Counted from the stretch's first letter, positions 25,598 to 34,462 are shown. The stretch is DNA of 64,000 bases from Hyphomicrobium_A sp965243865 (GCF_965243865.1 NZ_OZ251603.1:3906001-3970000), one strand, 5' to 3'. The notes: a model not told the origin generated them from the sequence alone. A program made the numbers and translations.

Positions 25598-26896
25598 GTG
25601 TTCGAAATTCTCATCGTTGTCGCGCTCGTCGTCCTGAACGGCCTTTTCGCGCTTTCCGAGCTCGCAGTCGTCTCCTCGCGGCGATCAAAGCTGAAGGCGC
25701 TCGCAAAGGCCGGACGCAAAGGTGCCCGCAGCGCGCTCGCCCTCACTGAAGACCCCGGCCGATTTCTGTCCACCGTGCAGATCGGCATCACGCTCGTCGG
25801 TGTCATTGCCGGTGCGTTCTCGGGTGCGACGCTCGGAGCGCAGCTCGGAAACTACCTCGCCGACAGTGGCCTCCCCCGTCATACCGCCGAGATTTTAGGT
25901 CTCGGTACGGTGATCATCATCATCACCTACCTGTCGCTGATCATCGGCGAACTCGTGCCCAAGAATGTAGCGCTGCGAAATCCGGAAGGCATCGCGTGCC
26001 TTGTCGCGCCCGCTATGACGCAACTGGCGCGCTTCGCCTCGCCGCTCGTCTGGTTCCTCGATAGCTCGACCAAGGTCGTTCTGCGCCTGACGGGCGAGGC
26101 GCCTCAATCCGGCGCGTCGATCACCGAAGAGGAGATCCGCACTCTTGTTGCCGAAGCCGAAAGCGCCGGCGTGCTCGAAAGCGGCGAACGCGAGATGATC
26201 GCCGGCGTTCTGCGCCTCGGCGATCGTGCCGTCCCGGGCCTCATGACGCCTCGCACTGATGTCGATTGGCTTGATATCACGGACAGCGAAGAGGAGATCC
26301 GCGCGCGTCTGCTCTCAACCGGCCATTCGCGTCTCCCGGTTGGCGAGGGCTCACCCGATGCCATGATAGGCGTCGTTCAAACGCGCGAGTTGCTGGCGGC
26401 CCTGCTGGATCATCGCCCGCTCGACGTGCGCACCCACGTGGCGCAGGCGCCGATCATTCCTGAGACAATGGATGCACTCGACGTCTTGCAAGTTCTGCGT
26501 GACGCGGATGTCCCCATGGCGCTGATCCACGACGAGTATGGCCATTTCCAGGGACTGGTGACGCCGGCAGATGTCCTTGAGGCGATCGCCGGTGTGTTTC
26601 ATTCCGATGCCGATGGCCGTGAGCCCTACGCGGTCGAGCGTCAGGACGGCTCATGGTTGCTGTCTGGCGAAATGCCCGCCGACGAGATGGCGGAAACCCT
26701 GGAAATCACGCTGCCTGAGCACCGCGACTATCACACCGTCGCCGGATTCGTGCTGGCGCTGCTGCATCGCATCCCGGCGACTGGCGAGGCTGTGACGGCA
26801 TACGGTTGGCGTTTCGAGGTCGTCGATCTCGACGGACGCCGCATCGACAAGGTCCTGGCGACGCGGCCGCAACCGCTTCTACGCCGACAGCACTAA
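25598..26896 (+). CDS. CNNM/CorC-type transmembrane transporter-like protein (HlyC/CorC family)
   Basis: 432 residues from GTG 25598, with GAGG just upstream. The family's usual opening VFEILIVVALVVLNGLFALSE begins exactly there, so the earlier ATG at 25517 is rejected. The N-terminal DUF21/CNNM domain has about four membrane segments, including TVQIGITLVGVIAGAFSGAT. Paired CBS domains follow (VPGLMTPRTDVDWLD, HSRLPVGEGSPD and MALIHDEYGHFQGLVTPADV), then a C-terminal CorC_HlyC domain (LPEHRDYHTVAGFVL). The family is linked to magnesium or cobalt efflux; earlier 'hemolysin' naming is historical. Monocistronic by appearance. Confidence 0.9.
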   Translation: MFEILIVVALVVLNGLFALSELAVVSSRRSKLKALAKAGRKGARSALALTEDPGRFLSTVQIGITLVGVIAGAFSGATLGAQLGNYLADSGLPRHTAEILGLGTVIIIITYLSLIIGELVPKNVALRNPEGIACLVAPAMTQLARFASPLVWFLDSSTKVVLRLTGEAPQSGASITEEEIRTLVAEAESAGVLESGEREMIAGVLRLGDRAVPGLMTPRTDVDWLDITDSEEEIRARLLSTGHSRLPVGEGSPDAMIGVVQTRELLAALLDHRPLDVRTHVAQAPIIPETMDALDVLQVLRDADVPMALIHDEYGHFQGLVTPADVLEAIAGVFHSDADGREPYAVERQDGSWLLSGEMPADEMAETLEITLPEHRDYHTVAGFVLALLHRIPATGEAVTAYGWRFEVVDLDGRRIDKVLATRPQPLLRRQH

Positions 26897-26960
26897 TTGA
26901 GAGCAAGTCTCGAGAGCGATCGGACCCTGCCTGCGCCGGGCCCGATCAGCCCAGGCTGCA

Positions 26961-28028
26961 TCAGACAGGAGTGTTGAGCAGCTCTTTCAGATAGCTGTCG
27001 ATGGCCTTGTTGTAGTTCGGGCAAACACCGAACAGGGCCAGATGCCCCCACGGCGAGGAGATGCGCTTCAGCGAACTCCCGGGAATAAGCCGCTGCTCGT
27101 GCTCGATATCGCGCAACGGGAAGAACGCGTCCTCGTCGATCTCAATGACGAACGTCTTGGACTTGATGGTCGCAAGGACGTTAGTGAGATCCGCCCCCGC
27201 GCTCTTTGCCGTATCGCCGCTGCGCCACTTTGTGAGCAGCGTCAGCAGATTGTTTGGGTCCTGCGGGATGAAGTGTCCCTCGACGAATCCGACCAGGAAG
27301 TCATCGACCGATGTAAATCCGATCGAACGCCATCCCTCATCGTTGAACAGCATCGGTGTAAAGCCGGAAGCCGCAAACACGCGTGCATGATTGCGCAGGC
27401 CGCGCTGCACGTCGCTACCCTTTCTGTACCAGCCGCCGTCCCAGCCCGCGTCGCTCTTGATGGCATCGATGAACGTGCTCACCAAGGCAGCGTTGTGGTT
27501 CGTCACCTTGGCAGTGCCGGCGATCGGCGCTGCCCGCTTGACGACATCGGGGAAGCGAACCGCCCACTCGTAGGTCTGCTGTGCGCCCATCGAGCCGCCC
27601 AGTACGAGCTGCAACTGGCTGATGCCCAAGTGCTCTGTGATGAGCCGGTGCTGGGCGCGCACGTCATCGGCGATCGATATGCTCGGAAAGCGTGGGCCCG
27701 CAAACGCTGCGGTTGCATTGCTCGGCGAGGTCGATAGCCCGTTGCCGATCTGGTTGGCGAAAATGATGAAGTACTTGTTCGGATCGAGCGCGCGTCCTTC
27801 GCCTGCGTACGCCTGCTCGAGAATCTTCGAGGTTCCCGAATACCAGCTCGGGAATAGGATGGCGTTGTCTTTCGCCGCAGAAAGAGTGCCTAGCGTGCTG
27901 TAGGCAATCTTCAGGTTGCGCAGCCTGCCGCCGCATTCGAGATCGAGATCGCCGGCGTCGTACACTTGATAGGGGCCGTGCAGTGCCTGTGAGTAGTATT
28001 CGGTGGCCACGCTTTGATGCAGAGACAT
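26961..28028 (-). CDS. Alpha/beta hydrolase of the homoserine O-acetyltransferase (MetX)-like family
   Basis: 355 residues; GAGGAAGG precedes the ATG. The nucleophile elbow is GGSMGAQQ with Ser146. The acid and base are probably in VIEIDEDAFFP and SSPWGHLALFG near the C-terminus. LKIAYSTLGTLSAAKDNAIL and NQIGNGLSTSPSN follow the MetX-like fold. True MetX has the longer GGSMGGMQ-type region and a distinct C-terminal lid, so a different acyltransferase or esterase activity is likely. An SDR gene follows upstream on the same strand (81-base gap). Confidence 0.78.
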   Translation of the reverse strand: MSLHQSVATEYYSQALHGPYQVYDAGDLDLECGGRLRNLKIAYSTLGTLSAAKDNAILFPSWYSGTSKILEQAYAGEGRALDPNKYFIIFANQIGNGLSTSPSNATAAFAGPRFPSISIADDVRAQHRLITEHLGISQLQLVLGGSMGAQQTYEWAVRFPDVVKRAAPIAGTAKVTNHNAALVSTFIDAIKSDAGWDGGWYRKGSDVQRGLRNHARVFAASGFTPMLFNDEGWRSIGFTSVDDFLVGFVEGHFIPQDPNNLLTLLTKWRSGDTAKSAGADLTNVLATIKSKTFVIEIDEDAFFPLRDIEHEQRLIPGSSLKRISSPWGHLALFGVCPNYNKAIDSYLKELLNTPV

Positions 28029-28109
28029 TTGCCTTCCTCGTCACGTTGTCATCTGGCCAGCGGCGCCAGCTTGGGATGGAACGGTGCTCGGCGAGATTGA
28101 CAAGCCCAC

Positions 28110-28847
28110 TCAGAAATCTTCCTTGAATGGTCGCAGGTCGAGCTCATGCGTCCACGCACTTCTTGGCTGCGTATGCAGTGTCCAATACGTCTGCGCGATG
28201 TCGTCGAGTTCCAGCAGACCATCATCGCCCTTGGCCGCGACGAAGTCGGGAAAGTTCGATTGCGCATAATCCCCCCGGATCACGCCGTCGATAACGACGT
28301 GCGCAACGTGGATTCCCTGCGGCCCGAACTCGCGCGCATAGCCTTGCGCGACCGCACGCAGCGCAGCCTTGGCTGACGCGAAAGCGAGAAAGGGTGGACG
28401 GGCGCGCACCGACGCGGTGGCTCCAGTGTAGAGCAGCGTCCCGCTTCCGCGCGGCAACATCGAGCGAATTGCCTCGCGACCGACAAGAAAGCCGCCAAGC
28501 GCGTTCTGGCGCCACATGCGCGAGAACAGCGCCTTGCTGATGTCGAGCGATGGCACCATCGCGTTGCTGCCGACGTTGTAGACAACGAGCTCCAGGGAGC
28601 CGGGCCTGATCGAAGAAAAGAGTGCAGTGACGTCGCCTTCCTTCGTCGCGTCGGCCACGAAGGGGCGGACACGCCGGCCACGCCCACCTGTGTTCGCAGC
28701 CACGGCTCTCAGCCGATCCTCGCTGCGTCCGACGATGACGACGTCGAGGCCCTCGTGCGCAAAGCGACGCGCAAGCGCCGCACCCAGACCGTCGCTCGCG
28801 CCGACACCAACGACGACTGCAGTTCGATTGCCAGCCACTTTCACCAC
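28110..28847 (-). CDS. Short-chain dehydrogenase/reductase-like protein without catalytic Tyr
   Basis: 245 residues, GTG start. The cofactor site is AVVVGVGASDGLGAALARRFA (GxxxGxG-like), VVIVGRSEDRL and YNVGSNA (NNAG position). At the active site, TGATAS supplies the Ser region, but the YxxxK motif reads FASAK (AFASAKAALRAVA), so Tyr is replaced by Phe. The HVAHVVIDGVIRGD segment is typical of this subgroup. It may bind NAD(P) without ordinary oxidoreductase chemistry, or act through another residue. It is probably co-transcribed with the MetX-like hydrolase. Confidence 0.82.
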   Translation of the reverse strand: MVKVAGNRTAVVVGVGASDGLGAALARRFAHEGLDVVIVGRSEDRLRAVAANTGGRGRRVRPFVADATKEGDVTALFSSIRPGSLELVVYNVGSNAMVPSLDISKALFSRMWRQNALGGFLVGREAIRSMLPRGSGTLLYTGATASVRARPPFLAFASAKAALRAVAQGYAREFGPQGIHVAHVVIDGVIRGDYAQSNFPDFVAAKGDDGLLELDDIAQTYWTLHTQPRSAWTHELDLRPFKEDF

Positions 28848-28934
28848 CTGGTTATGATCGCTTCTCGCTTAGCATCGCCAGGCTGAAGGGAGTGTTGCGG
28901 CATCACAGAACCCGTCACGCTTCGAAATGCAGAC

Positions 28935-28960
28935 GGAGCCGCGCGAACCAGCGCGGCTCC
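28935..28960 (-). terminator. Hairpin downstream of the DUF938 methyltransferase gene
   Basis: A perfect 10-bp stem (GGAGCCGCGC / GCGCGGCTCC) with a 6-base loop begins 30 bases after the stop of the minus-strand methyltransferase gene. The following bases are not T-rich, so termination strength is uncertain. Confidence 0.55.
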
Positions 28961-28989
28961 GATCCGGCGGGTCAATCGGAGGAGATGCC

Positions 28990-29712
28990 TCACGCACGCC
29001 CGAAGAGTAGAATGAAGTTGTTTGCGGGCAGGTGCAGCGTCTCCTTCAGCACGATGCCGTGCGGAGCTGCAGCCTTCTCCAGATCGCGCACGTCCTTGAG
29101 CCCCCACTCAGGAACCTTGGCCGCCAGGATCTCCTTGTCGAAAGCCTCGTTCGTCGCCGTCGTGTAACCTCCATCGACCTTGAACGGCCCGTAGATCGCG
29201 ACAAAGCCCTCGGGCTTCAAAAGCTTCGAAGCAAGGTGAGCGATGCCATCGGCGATGGAGACTGGTGCCACTTGGAAGATGTTGATGACGAAGATCGCGT
29301 CATACAGCTTCTCGCTGGCAGACGGCCACGAGGCAGGATCGGTCAGATCAATCCGGATCGGATCGACGATGTTGATGTTGCCCTTCTCGGCCTTCGTCTG
29401 CTTGATCGTCGCAAACACGTCGGTGTCGTAGTCCGACGGCTGGAAGCGAATGCTCGGGAAATGCGGTGCGAAGTAGTTGATGTGTTGGCCGCTGCCGCTC
29501 GCCAACTCGAGGATCTCGCCTGATGCGGGAAAGATATTCTTGAATACCGCCAGGATCGGATCGCGGTTTCTCCGGCCGGCCCATGCAACGTACGGGCTCA
29601 GCGGATATGGATCGATCGGCGGGCGCGGTTCCTCGGCGACCTGTGCGACGGCTCCAGATGACACGGTGTTCTCCTTCTTCAGAATGCTAGAGATTGATTG
29701 CCAGATACCCAT
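28990..29712 (-). CDS. DUF938-type class I SAM-dependent methyltransferase
   Basis: 240 residues; GGGGAAG lies before the ATG. The N-terminus before residue 33 is variable. SPYVAWAGRRNRDPILAVF precedes the SAM-binding motif I ILELASGSGQHINYFAPHFP, then FQPSDYD and IFVINIFQVAPV (the DUF938 hallmark, usually NMIHIAPW-like), and GFVAIYGPFKVDGGYTT. The family's substrate is unknown. It reads away from the small plus-strand YdhR-like gene and shares no clear operon. Confidence 0.82.
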   Translation of the reverse strand: MGIWQSISSILKKENTVSSGAVAQVAEEPRPPIDPYPLSPYVAWAGRRNRDPILAVFKNIFPASGEILELASGSGQHINYFAPHFPSIRFQPSDYDTDVFATIKQTKAEKGNINIVDPIRIDLTDPASWPSASEKLYDAIFVINIFQVAPVSIADGIAHLASKLLKPEGFVAIYGPFKVDGGYTTATNEAFDKEILAAKVPEWGLKDVRDLEKAAAPHGIVLKETLHLPANNFILLFGRA

Positions 29713-30131
29713 TCGACTTCCCCTTCACGCGTAGAGTTGGAATCTTGTCTTGCTCACCGCATCGACATGGTGCGGTTGGCTTCGGCAGCGCTGCGCAGCG
29801 GCGCGCACACATCCTCATGCGCTGCCCGCGCGCACGCGGCAGCGTCAGTTCGATTGACATTTGCAAGTACCTTTCCAGCGGGAGCTGGCGATCAACAGGC
29901 AGTCTGGTCGGTGGCGCAGATCCGCGTTCTGCAAAACCCGATTTCGGGCTGCAGCGGCTTGGCGTCCGCGTCGGTTGGCTGCATCGTTGATACGGTCTTG
30001 CCGCGGCGACCCGAACCAATTTTTTCCGAATTGTTTATTCGGTATCGATCGTTGAGTGCAGCGGATCGCAAGCGTAGACAGCACCAGACGCGCGCGGCAT
30101 CGGGGCCGTGCGCAACGGAGAGTGGACGCAA
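29713..30131. other. Intergenic region between the DUF938 and YdhR-like genes
   Basis: 419 bases between divergent genes. I find only a short AT-rich hairpin (CCGAA / TTCGG, near 30027-30043, next to a TTTTTT run). The AT-rich patch at 30017-30050 is the best place for a promoter. No convincing gene is seen on either strand. Confidence 0.35.
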
Positions 30132-30479
30132 ATGAGCATCAAGAAGGTGTTTCTCTACGCAGAGATTCAGGTGGGAATCCCATTCACGAAGATCGATTGG
30201 CCGGCGATTAACGTTGCGATGAAGAAGAACCCTGGCCTCAAGAGCAAGACATGGCTCAGCGGACTGAACAATCACTCGATCGGCGGCTTTTATGAGTTTG
30301 ACTCAGTCGCCAACGCGCGCGCCTACGCGGAAGGTTACTTGGCCGAAGCCGCCAAGCAGCTCGGCGGCACGCTATCGGTCAAGCTGTTCGACGGCGACGT
30401 CACCGAAGACGCCAATCGCGGCATGTCATCGCCGTATTACGCCAAGAAGGCGAGCAAGCAACCCGTTACAGCAAGCTGA
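30132..30479 (+). CDS. Small YdhR-like putative monooxygenase (dimeric alpha/beta barrel)
   Basis: 115 residues from ATG 30132; a start 8 codons earlier is less likely. MSIKKVFLYAEIQVGIPFTK, PGLKSKTWLSG, then GGFYEFDSVANARAYAEGYL resemble the YdhR/ABM ferredoxin-like fold of small cofactor-free monooxygenases. No membrane segment or signal peptide is seen. It is expressed alone and ends at a strong hairpin. Substrate unknown. Confidence 0.75.
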   Translation: MSIKKVFLYAEIQVGIPFTKIDWPAINVAMKKNPGLKSKTWLSGLNNHSIGGFYEFDSVANARAYAEGYLAEAAKQLGGTLSVKLFDGDVTEDANRGMSSPYYAKKASKQPVTAS

Positions 30480-30507
30480 CGCGATTCGCGTTTGACGCGA
30501 ACACGAC

Positions 30508-30536
30508 AACGGCGCCGTCCAAAGGAGGGCGCCGTT
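30508..30536 (+). terminator. Terminator hairpin between convergent genes
   Basis: AACGGCGCC pairs with GGCGCCGTT (9 bp), and inside that TCC pairs with GGA around an AAA loop with one G-G mismatch. TTTCGATT follows. It sits between the YdhR-like gene (plus) and ompW (minus) and could stop transcription from both sides. A small hairpin (TTCGCG/CGCGAA, 30485-30501) precedes it. Confidence 0.75.
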
Positions 30537-30563
30537 TCGATTCCGCAAAGCTGCGAGCCGCGT

Positions 30564-31289
30564 TCACTTGATGGGTGCTGCACTCCTGCGGGCGAAGAGA
30601 TCCTCGACATTGAAGCGATAGCCGAGCGAAGCCGTCAGCCACCAAGGGTCGAGATCGATCTTCGAGCGCACATCGCCAAGTGGCGTGCCGTACCATTTTA
30701 CCGTTGTGTCGAGCCAGGTCTTCTTGACGTCGAGAACGAGCGACCAGCCGTCACCGAGATCGTAGTCGATGCCTGCCTGCAGGGCGAAGCCGAAGCTGTC
30801 CTCGATATCGACACTCGTCGCACCGAGAAGATTGTCCGCCTTGCCTGGCCAGTAATGGATCCACTGCACGCCGGCCCCCACGTATGGTTGGAAGCTATGA
30901 ATGCGGTCGAATCGATACTGCAGTGTCACGATCGGCGGCAGAACCCACGCATCGGCGAGATCTCCGTAAGGGGCAAGAAGCCCTGTGCCTTTGGCCGTGA
31001 TCTTCGCCGTGCAGCAGATTGCCTCCACCGCCCAGTTCGGCGTGAAGAAGTAGGTGATGGTCGCCGTCGGCACCGCGACGTCACCTAGCTTGGCATTTGC
31101 CCCTGCAGGCTTCAGATCGCCAAGATCGGTACTCACCGATTTGACGCTCTCGTCGAACAGCACGCCGGTGAGGCCAAGGCGAACCTGAAGGTTTCCGTTG
31201 GAGTCACCTGCGCGCGCCGGCGCTCCGACGCCGACCGCTACAGTCATGGCAGCGGCTCCCACAGCCGCAAGTCGTGCAATTCTTGGCAT
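30564..31289 (-). CDS. ompW: OmpW family outer membrane beta-barrel protein
   Basis: 241 residues; AAGGGGG about 10 bases before the ATG. The signal peptide covers residues 1-27 (LAAVGAAAMTVAVGVGAPARA). The mature protein alternates polar and hydrophobic residues as an 8-stranded barrel does: NLQVRLGLTGVLF, TATITYFFTPNWAVEAICC, QPYVGAGVQWIHYW, ending with an aromatic-rich strand (WWLTASLGYRF). OmpW forms a small channel for hydrophobic compounds. It follows the OFA transporter gene on the same strand, but a strong terminator lies between them. Confidence 0.88.
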   Translation of the reverse strand: MPRIARLAAVGAAAMTVAVGVGAPARAGDSNGNLQVRLGLTGVLFDESVKSVSTDLGDLKPAGANAKLGDVAVPTATITYFFTPNWAVEAICCTAKITAKGTGLLAPYGDLADAWVLPPIVTLQYRFDRIHSFQPYVGAGVQWIHYWPGKADNLLGATSVDIEDSFGFALQAGIDYDLGDGWSLVLDVKKTWLDTTVKWYGTPLGDVRSKIDLDPWWLTASLGYRFNVEDLFARRSAAPIK

Positions 31290-31458
31290 TGGTTATCAGC
31301 CCCCTTTGATCGCACTCGCGCCAACTGCGACGCGGACCGCCAGCGACCCCAATCGCGGCGATTTCAACTCAAGTGGGCTGAGTCAAATGAGGCGGCAAAT
31401 ACGAAGAATTCATAAGCAATGGTCAGCGACCACCGCTTGATGCAAATTCGCTGAAAAC

Positions 31459-31513
31459 AAACGTCGCGCCGCGCCGCCCCGTCATATCGGGGCAACTACG
31501 CGGCGCGACGTTT
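31459..31513 (-). terminator. Long nested hairpin downstream of the OFA transporter gene
   Basis: A perfect 15-bp stem (31459-31473 with 31499-31513) encloses a second perfect 6-bp stem (31476-31481 with 31488-31493). Read on the minus strand it is followed by TTTGTTTTC-like T-rich sequence, so it fits a Rho-independent terminator for the transporter gene. It is much longer than most. Confidence 0.75.
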
Positions 31514-31524
31514 CGTTCGTTGCT

Positions 31525-31540
31525 GCGAACGGCCGTTCGC
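31525..31540. repeat. 16-bp perfect palindrome at the 3' end of the OFA transporter gene
   Basis: GCGAACGGCCGTTCGC is fully self-complementary and lies 6-21 bases past the minus-strand stop codon, just before the long nested hairpin. It may be part of the same terminator system. Confidence 0.6.
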
Positions 31541-31545
31541 TATTG

Positions 31546-33222
31546 TCAGCTGAAGAGCGCGACGGCCTTCACGATCGTGCTCCACACACCCCAGGCGAAC
31601 GGGACGCCCACGGCGAGCCACGCCAGGAACGTACCGACGGTGAGACCGCCGAGCCCGATCCCGAACGAGCCGGTCGGCGTCGCCTTGCTCGGTCCCGTAT
31701 CGGCTGCCGGATCGCTCATCAGCCACCGCGAGTGCACCGGCCGCACCAGCGCGTTGCAGATGAGTCCGACGAGCAGGAAGCCGACGAGAATGTACATCGT
31801 GCGATCATAGACGAGCGCCCGCGGAACGCCCGCAGTGATCTGCACGTCGCGGATGTAGCCGATCACCATCGGGCCCACGACACCGGCCGTCGACCACGCC
31901 GTCAGCAGACGTCCGTGGATGGCGCCCACGTACTTGGTGCCGAAGATGTCGGCAAGATACGCCGGCACAGTTGCAAAGCCGCCGCCGTACATCGACAGGA
32001 TCACGCAGAAGGCCGCAACGAACAGCGCGCGTGACCCCATATGCGCCAGCGTTGGCGCAAGGCCATACAGCAGCATGCCGAGCGCGAAGAAGATGAAGTA
32101 GGTCCGCTTGCGGCCGATGAAGTCCGAGGCCGAAGCCCAGACAAACCGGCCACCGCTGTTGAACAGCGACAGCAAGCTGACGAACCCGCCGGCTATCGCC
32201 GCAATGGCGATCTTTTGCGCTTCGCTGAGGGCACTGAACGGGATTTCCGGTTGGCCGATCAGCGAACCCGCGAAGATCTCCTGCAACATGGGCGATGCCA
32301 TCGCGAGCACGCCGATGCCCGCCGACACGTTCATGCACAACACCATCCAGATCAACCAGAACTGCGGCGTCCTGTGTGCGTGCGCGAGATCGACGTTCCC
32401 GCTCGTGATCATCTTCTTGTTGGTCGCTTTTGGCGTCCAGCCCTCCGGCGCCCAGCCATCAGGCGGTACGCGGTAGCCGAAAGCACCAGCGAGCATGAAC
32501 ACGAGATAGATGAGGCCCAGGGTAAGAAACGTCTGCCATACACCGACAGAGGTCGCCGTCCGGAAGCCGTCGAGATGCAGGCTCCAGCTCCCGAAGCTGG
32601 CGAGGTCGCCGCCGTTCATCAGCAGCACCGCCAGCGGCGATCCGATCATCGCGCCACCGCCGAAGCCCATGATGGCCATGCCCGTCGCCATGCCGCGCCG
32701 GTCGGGGAACCATTTGATCAGCGTCGACACCGGCGAGATGTAGCCGAGGCCTAGACCGATACCGCCGATCACGCCGAGGCCGATCCACAGCACCCACAGC
32801 TGATGGATCATCACGCCGAAGCTCGAGATGATGAAGCCGCCGCCCCAGCACAGTGCTGCCGCAACACCCGCTTTGCGCGGGCCGGCACGCTCCAGCCAGC
32901 CGCCGAATACTGCGGCCGAAAGACCGAGAAAAACGATGCCGAGCGTGAAGATGACGAGAAGATCCGTGACGCGCCAGTCGCACGTTGTCGTGAATAGTGC
33001 GTCCAGCATCGTCATATCAGGACACGTGACCGGCTTCTCGATGCCGATCGCCTGTGCGAGCGGCAGCCAGAACACGCTGAGCCCATACGACATGCCGATG
33101 CAGAGATGAATGGCGAGAGCAGCAGGCGGCACCAGCCACCGGTTGAAACCGGGTTTGGCGATGGTGCGCTCTCTAGAGAGCAATGCCGGAGCGGCATCGC
33201 CCGTACTTGCAGTGGTGGTCAT
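31546..33222 (-). CDS. MFS transporter, OFA (oxalate/formate antiporter)-like family
   Basis: 558 residues from ATG 33222, with GGAAGGGA upstream; a start 26 codons earlier is basic and unconserved. About 12-14 membrane segments. MFS signatures include FPDRRGMATGMAIMGFGGGA and DFIGRKRTYFIFFALG. The N-terminal WLVPPAALAIHLCIGMSYGLSVFW is typical of the OFA branch. The protein is about 140 residues longer than OxlT, with loops near residues 55-80 and 255-285 (PPDGWAPEGWTPKATNKK). The substrate is probably a small carboxylate. The gene has its own terminator and a PTP gene upstream. Confidence 0.85.
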   Translation of the reverse strand: MTTTASTGDAAPALLSRERTIAKPGFNRWLVPPAALAIHLCIGMSYGLSVFWLPLAQAIGIEKPVTCPDMTMLDALFTTTCDWRVTDLLVIFTLGIVFLGLSAAVFGGWLERAGPRKAGVAAALCWGGGFIISSFGVMIHQLWVLWIGLGVIGGIGLGLGYISPVSTLIKWFPDRRGMATGMAIMGFGGGAMIGSPLAVLLMNGGDLASFGSWSLHLDGFRTATSVGVWQTFLTLGLIYLVFMLAGAFGYRVPPDGWAPEGWTPKATNKKMITSGNVDLAHAHRTPQFWLIWMVLCMNVSAGIGVLAMASPMLQEIFAGSLIGQPEIPFSALSEAQKIAIAAIAGGFVSLLSLFNSGGRFVWASASDFIGRKRTYFIFFALGMLLYGLAPTLAHMGSRALFVAAFCVILSMYGGGFATVPAYLADIFGTKYVGAIHGRLLTAWSTAGVVGPMVIGYIRDVQITAGVPRALVYDRTMYILVGFLLVGLICNALVRPVHSRWLMSDPAADTGPSKATPTGSFGIGLGGLTVGTFLAWLAVGVPFAWGVWSTIVKAVALFS

Positions 33223-33352
33223 GGTGCATTCCCTTCCCCGTAGTCCCAATCCGGGTGGCTTGCGCCATGCGCTGCCCCCTTCTTCTCTCTTTCTTGGCAT
33301 GGGATTGCCGTCACGATCAACGGCGGGGCAAGGGCAGGGAAGGGTGAAAAGT

Positions 33353-33379
33353 AATAAAAAAGCGGGGCTTGAGCCCCGC
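33353..33379 (-). terminator. Rho-independent terminator of the phosphatase gene
   Basis: On the minus strand GCGGGGC - TCAA - GCCCCGC (33379-33362) is followed by TTTTTTATT (33361-33353), about 30 bases after the stop of the tyrosine phosphatase-like gene. A classic intrinsic terminator. Confidence 0.9.
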
Positions 33380-33407
33380 CCTCGGTAGGGAATGCTGCGA
33401 ACGTCGC

Positions 33408-33968
33408 CTAGGCTGCGCGGTCCGTGTTCTTGGAGAGTTCATGGCCGAACAGCCCGAACGGCACGCATTCAGCAGCAATTCTGTTGGGGCCCATGCTGTC
33501 CAGTGCCGCCACCATGCGTCCATTGCGCCGGAGGAAGTCGTCGGCGAGACCAACAAATCTCCGGTTCGGAACGGCCGTGTCAGACGCCCGCCGCAGGGCA
33601 AGCGCAATCGACCGCTCCGACGCGCCGGGATTGAGGGCGCATAGCGTGATGAACGCCGCCGCCGTCGATCGGCTGAGGCCCGCATAGCAATGGATCAGCA
33701 GCGGCGCTTCGCGATCCCACCGCTCCACGAAGTCGAGCAGCGCTCCCACGTGCGCTTCGCCTGGCGGGCTCGCGCCATCGCACGGCTCGACAATGTCATG
33801 CATGTCGAGCCTCAGATGCCGTTCGGCGGCGAAGCCGGCGGGCGTCTGCGGCGCAAGGTCCGCATTGATCGCGCTGACGAGATGGCGCGCCCCGGTCTGC
33901 CTCAGTATGTCCGGGATGTGCCTCAACGCGCAGACGTGGACAGCCGCGGAAGCTTTGCCCTTCATCAT
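33408..33968 (-). CDS. Protein tyrosine phosphatase-like protein
   Basis: 186 residues from ATG 33968 (GGGAAAG upstream). The open frame extends much further but without conservation. The active-site P-loop is IHCYAGLSRSTAAAF, matching HCxxGxxRS with Cys94 and Arg100. LRLDMHDIVEPCDG may supply the general acid. Length and layout fit small cyclin-dual-specificity-type phosphatases common in alphaproteobacteria. It is single-gene with a strong terminator. Substrate unknown. Confidence 0.82.
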   Translation of the reverse strand: MMKGKASAAVHVCALRHIPDILRQTGARHLVSAINADLAPQTPAGFAAERHLRLDMHDIVEPCDGASPPGEAHVGALLDFVERWDREAPLLIHCYAGLSRSTAAAFITLCALNPGASERSIALALRRASDTAVPNRRFVGLADDFLRRNGRMVAALDSMGPNRIAAECVPFGLFGHELSKNTDRAA

Positions 33969-34270
33969 CGAATCTTTCCCGATGCTTATGGTTGGAGGCC
34001 ATGTGCCAGCCAACCATGACCGTTTCAAGAAACCGCCCGTCTGAACGGCGCCCGTCGGTCCTGTAACGGCGGCCATTGCGCCGAGCACCCGGAGGTCCCA
34101 AAGGCCCGAAGAGGCGTCGAGAGGCTCTAACTCTCCGCGCGAGGCGGCAAGTTTACCGCAAAAACGGCCCATGCGCAGCTTGCAGCAGCGTCGCGAACCG
34201 CCTATTCGAACCTTTGCGGCTATATAGGTGTCGTGGCCCATTCGACCAGACGGCCTTACGTCCTAGATAC
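33969..34270. other. Spacer between the phosphatase gene and tRNA-Arg
   Basis: 302 bases holding the upstream region of the minus-strand phosphatase gene and the presumed promoter of the plus-strand tRNA. No gene or repeat is recognised. Confidence 0.35.
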
Positions 34271-34347
34271 GGTCCCGTAGCTCAGTTGGATAGAGCATCT
34301 GCCTTCTAAGCAGAGGGTCGCAGGTTCAAATCCTGCCGGGATCGCCA
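34271..34347 (+). tRNA. tRNA-Arg (anticodon UCU)
   Basis: 77 nt with encoded CCA. The acceptor stem GGTCCCG pairs with CGGGATC (one G-U pair). The D arm is GCTC/GAGC, the anticodon stem TCTGC/GCAGA with loop CTTCTAA, giving anticodon TCT for AGA codons. The T arm is GCAGG-TTCAAAT-CCTGC. The discriminator base is G. All cloverleaf parts are present. Confidence 0.97.
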
Positions 34348-34462
34348 CGCTATATCAATGGCTTACGGTTTGTTGGTCGCTGCATTCCGAGTTCGCAGCG
34401 CGCCGCCATTCCGAGTTCTTTCCTCTTTTCGTTCTCCTGCCTGCTTCGAGCCAGTTCGTTGC

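Noticed and set aside
33969..34241. N-terminal extension of the phosphatase
   Set aside because: No ribosome-binding site or conserved sequence; ATG 33968 has GGGAAAG in front and gives the usual length.
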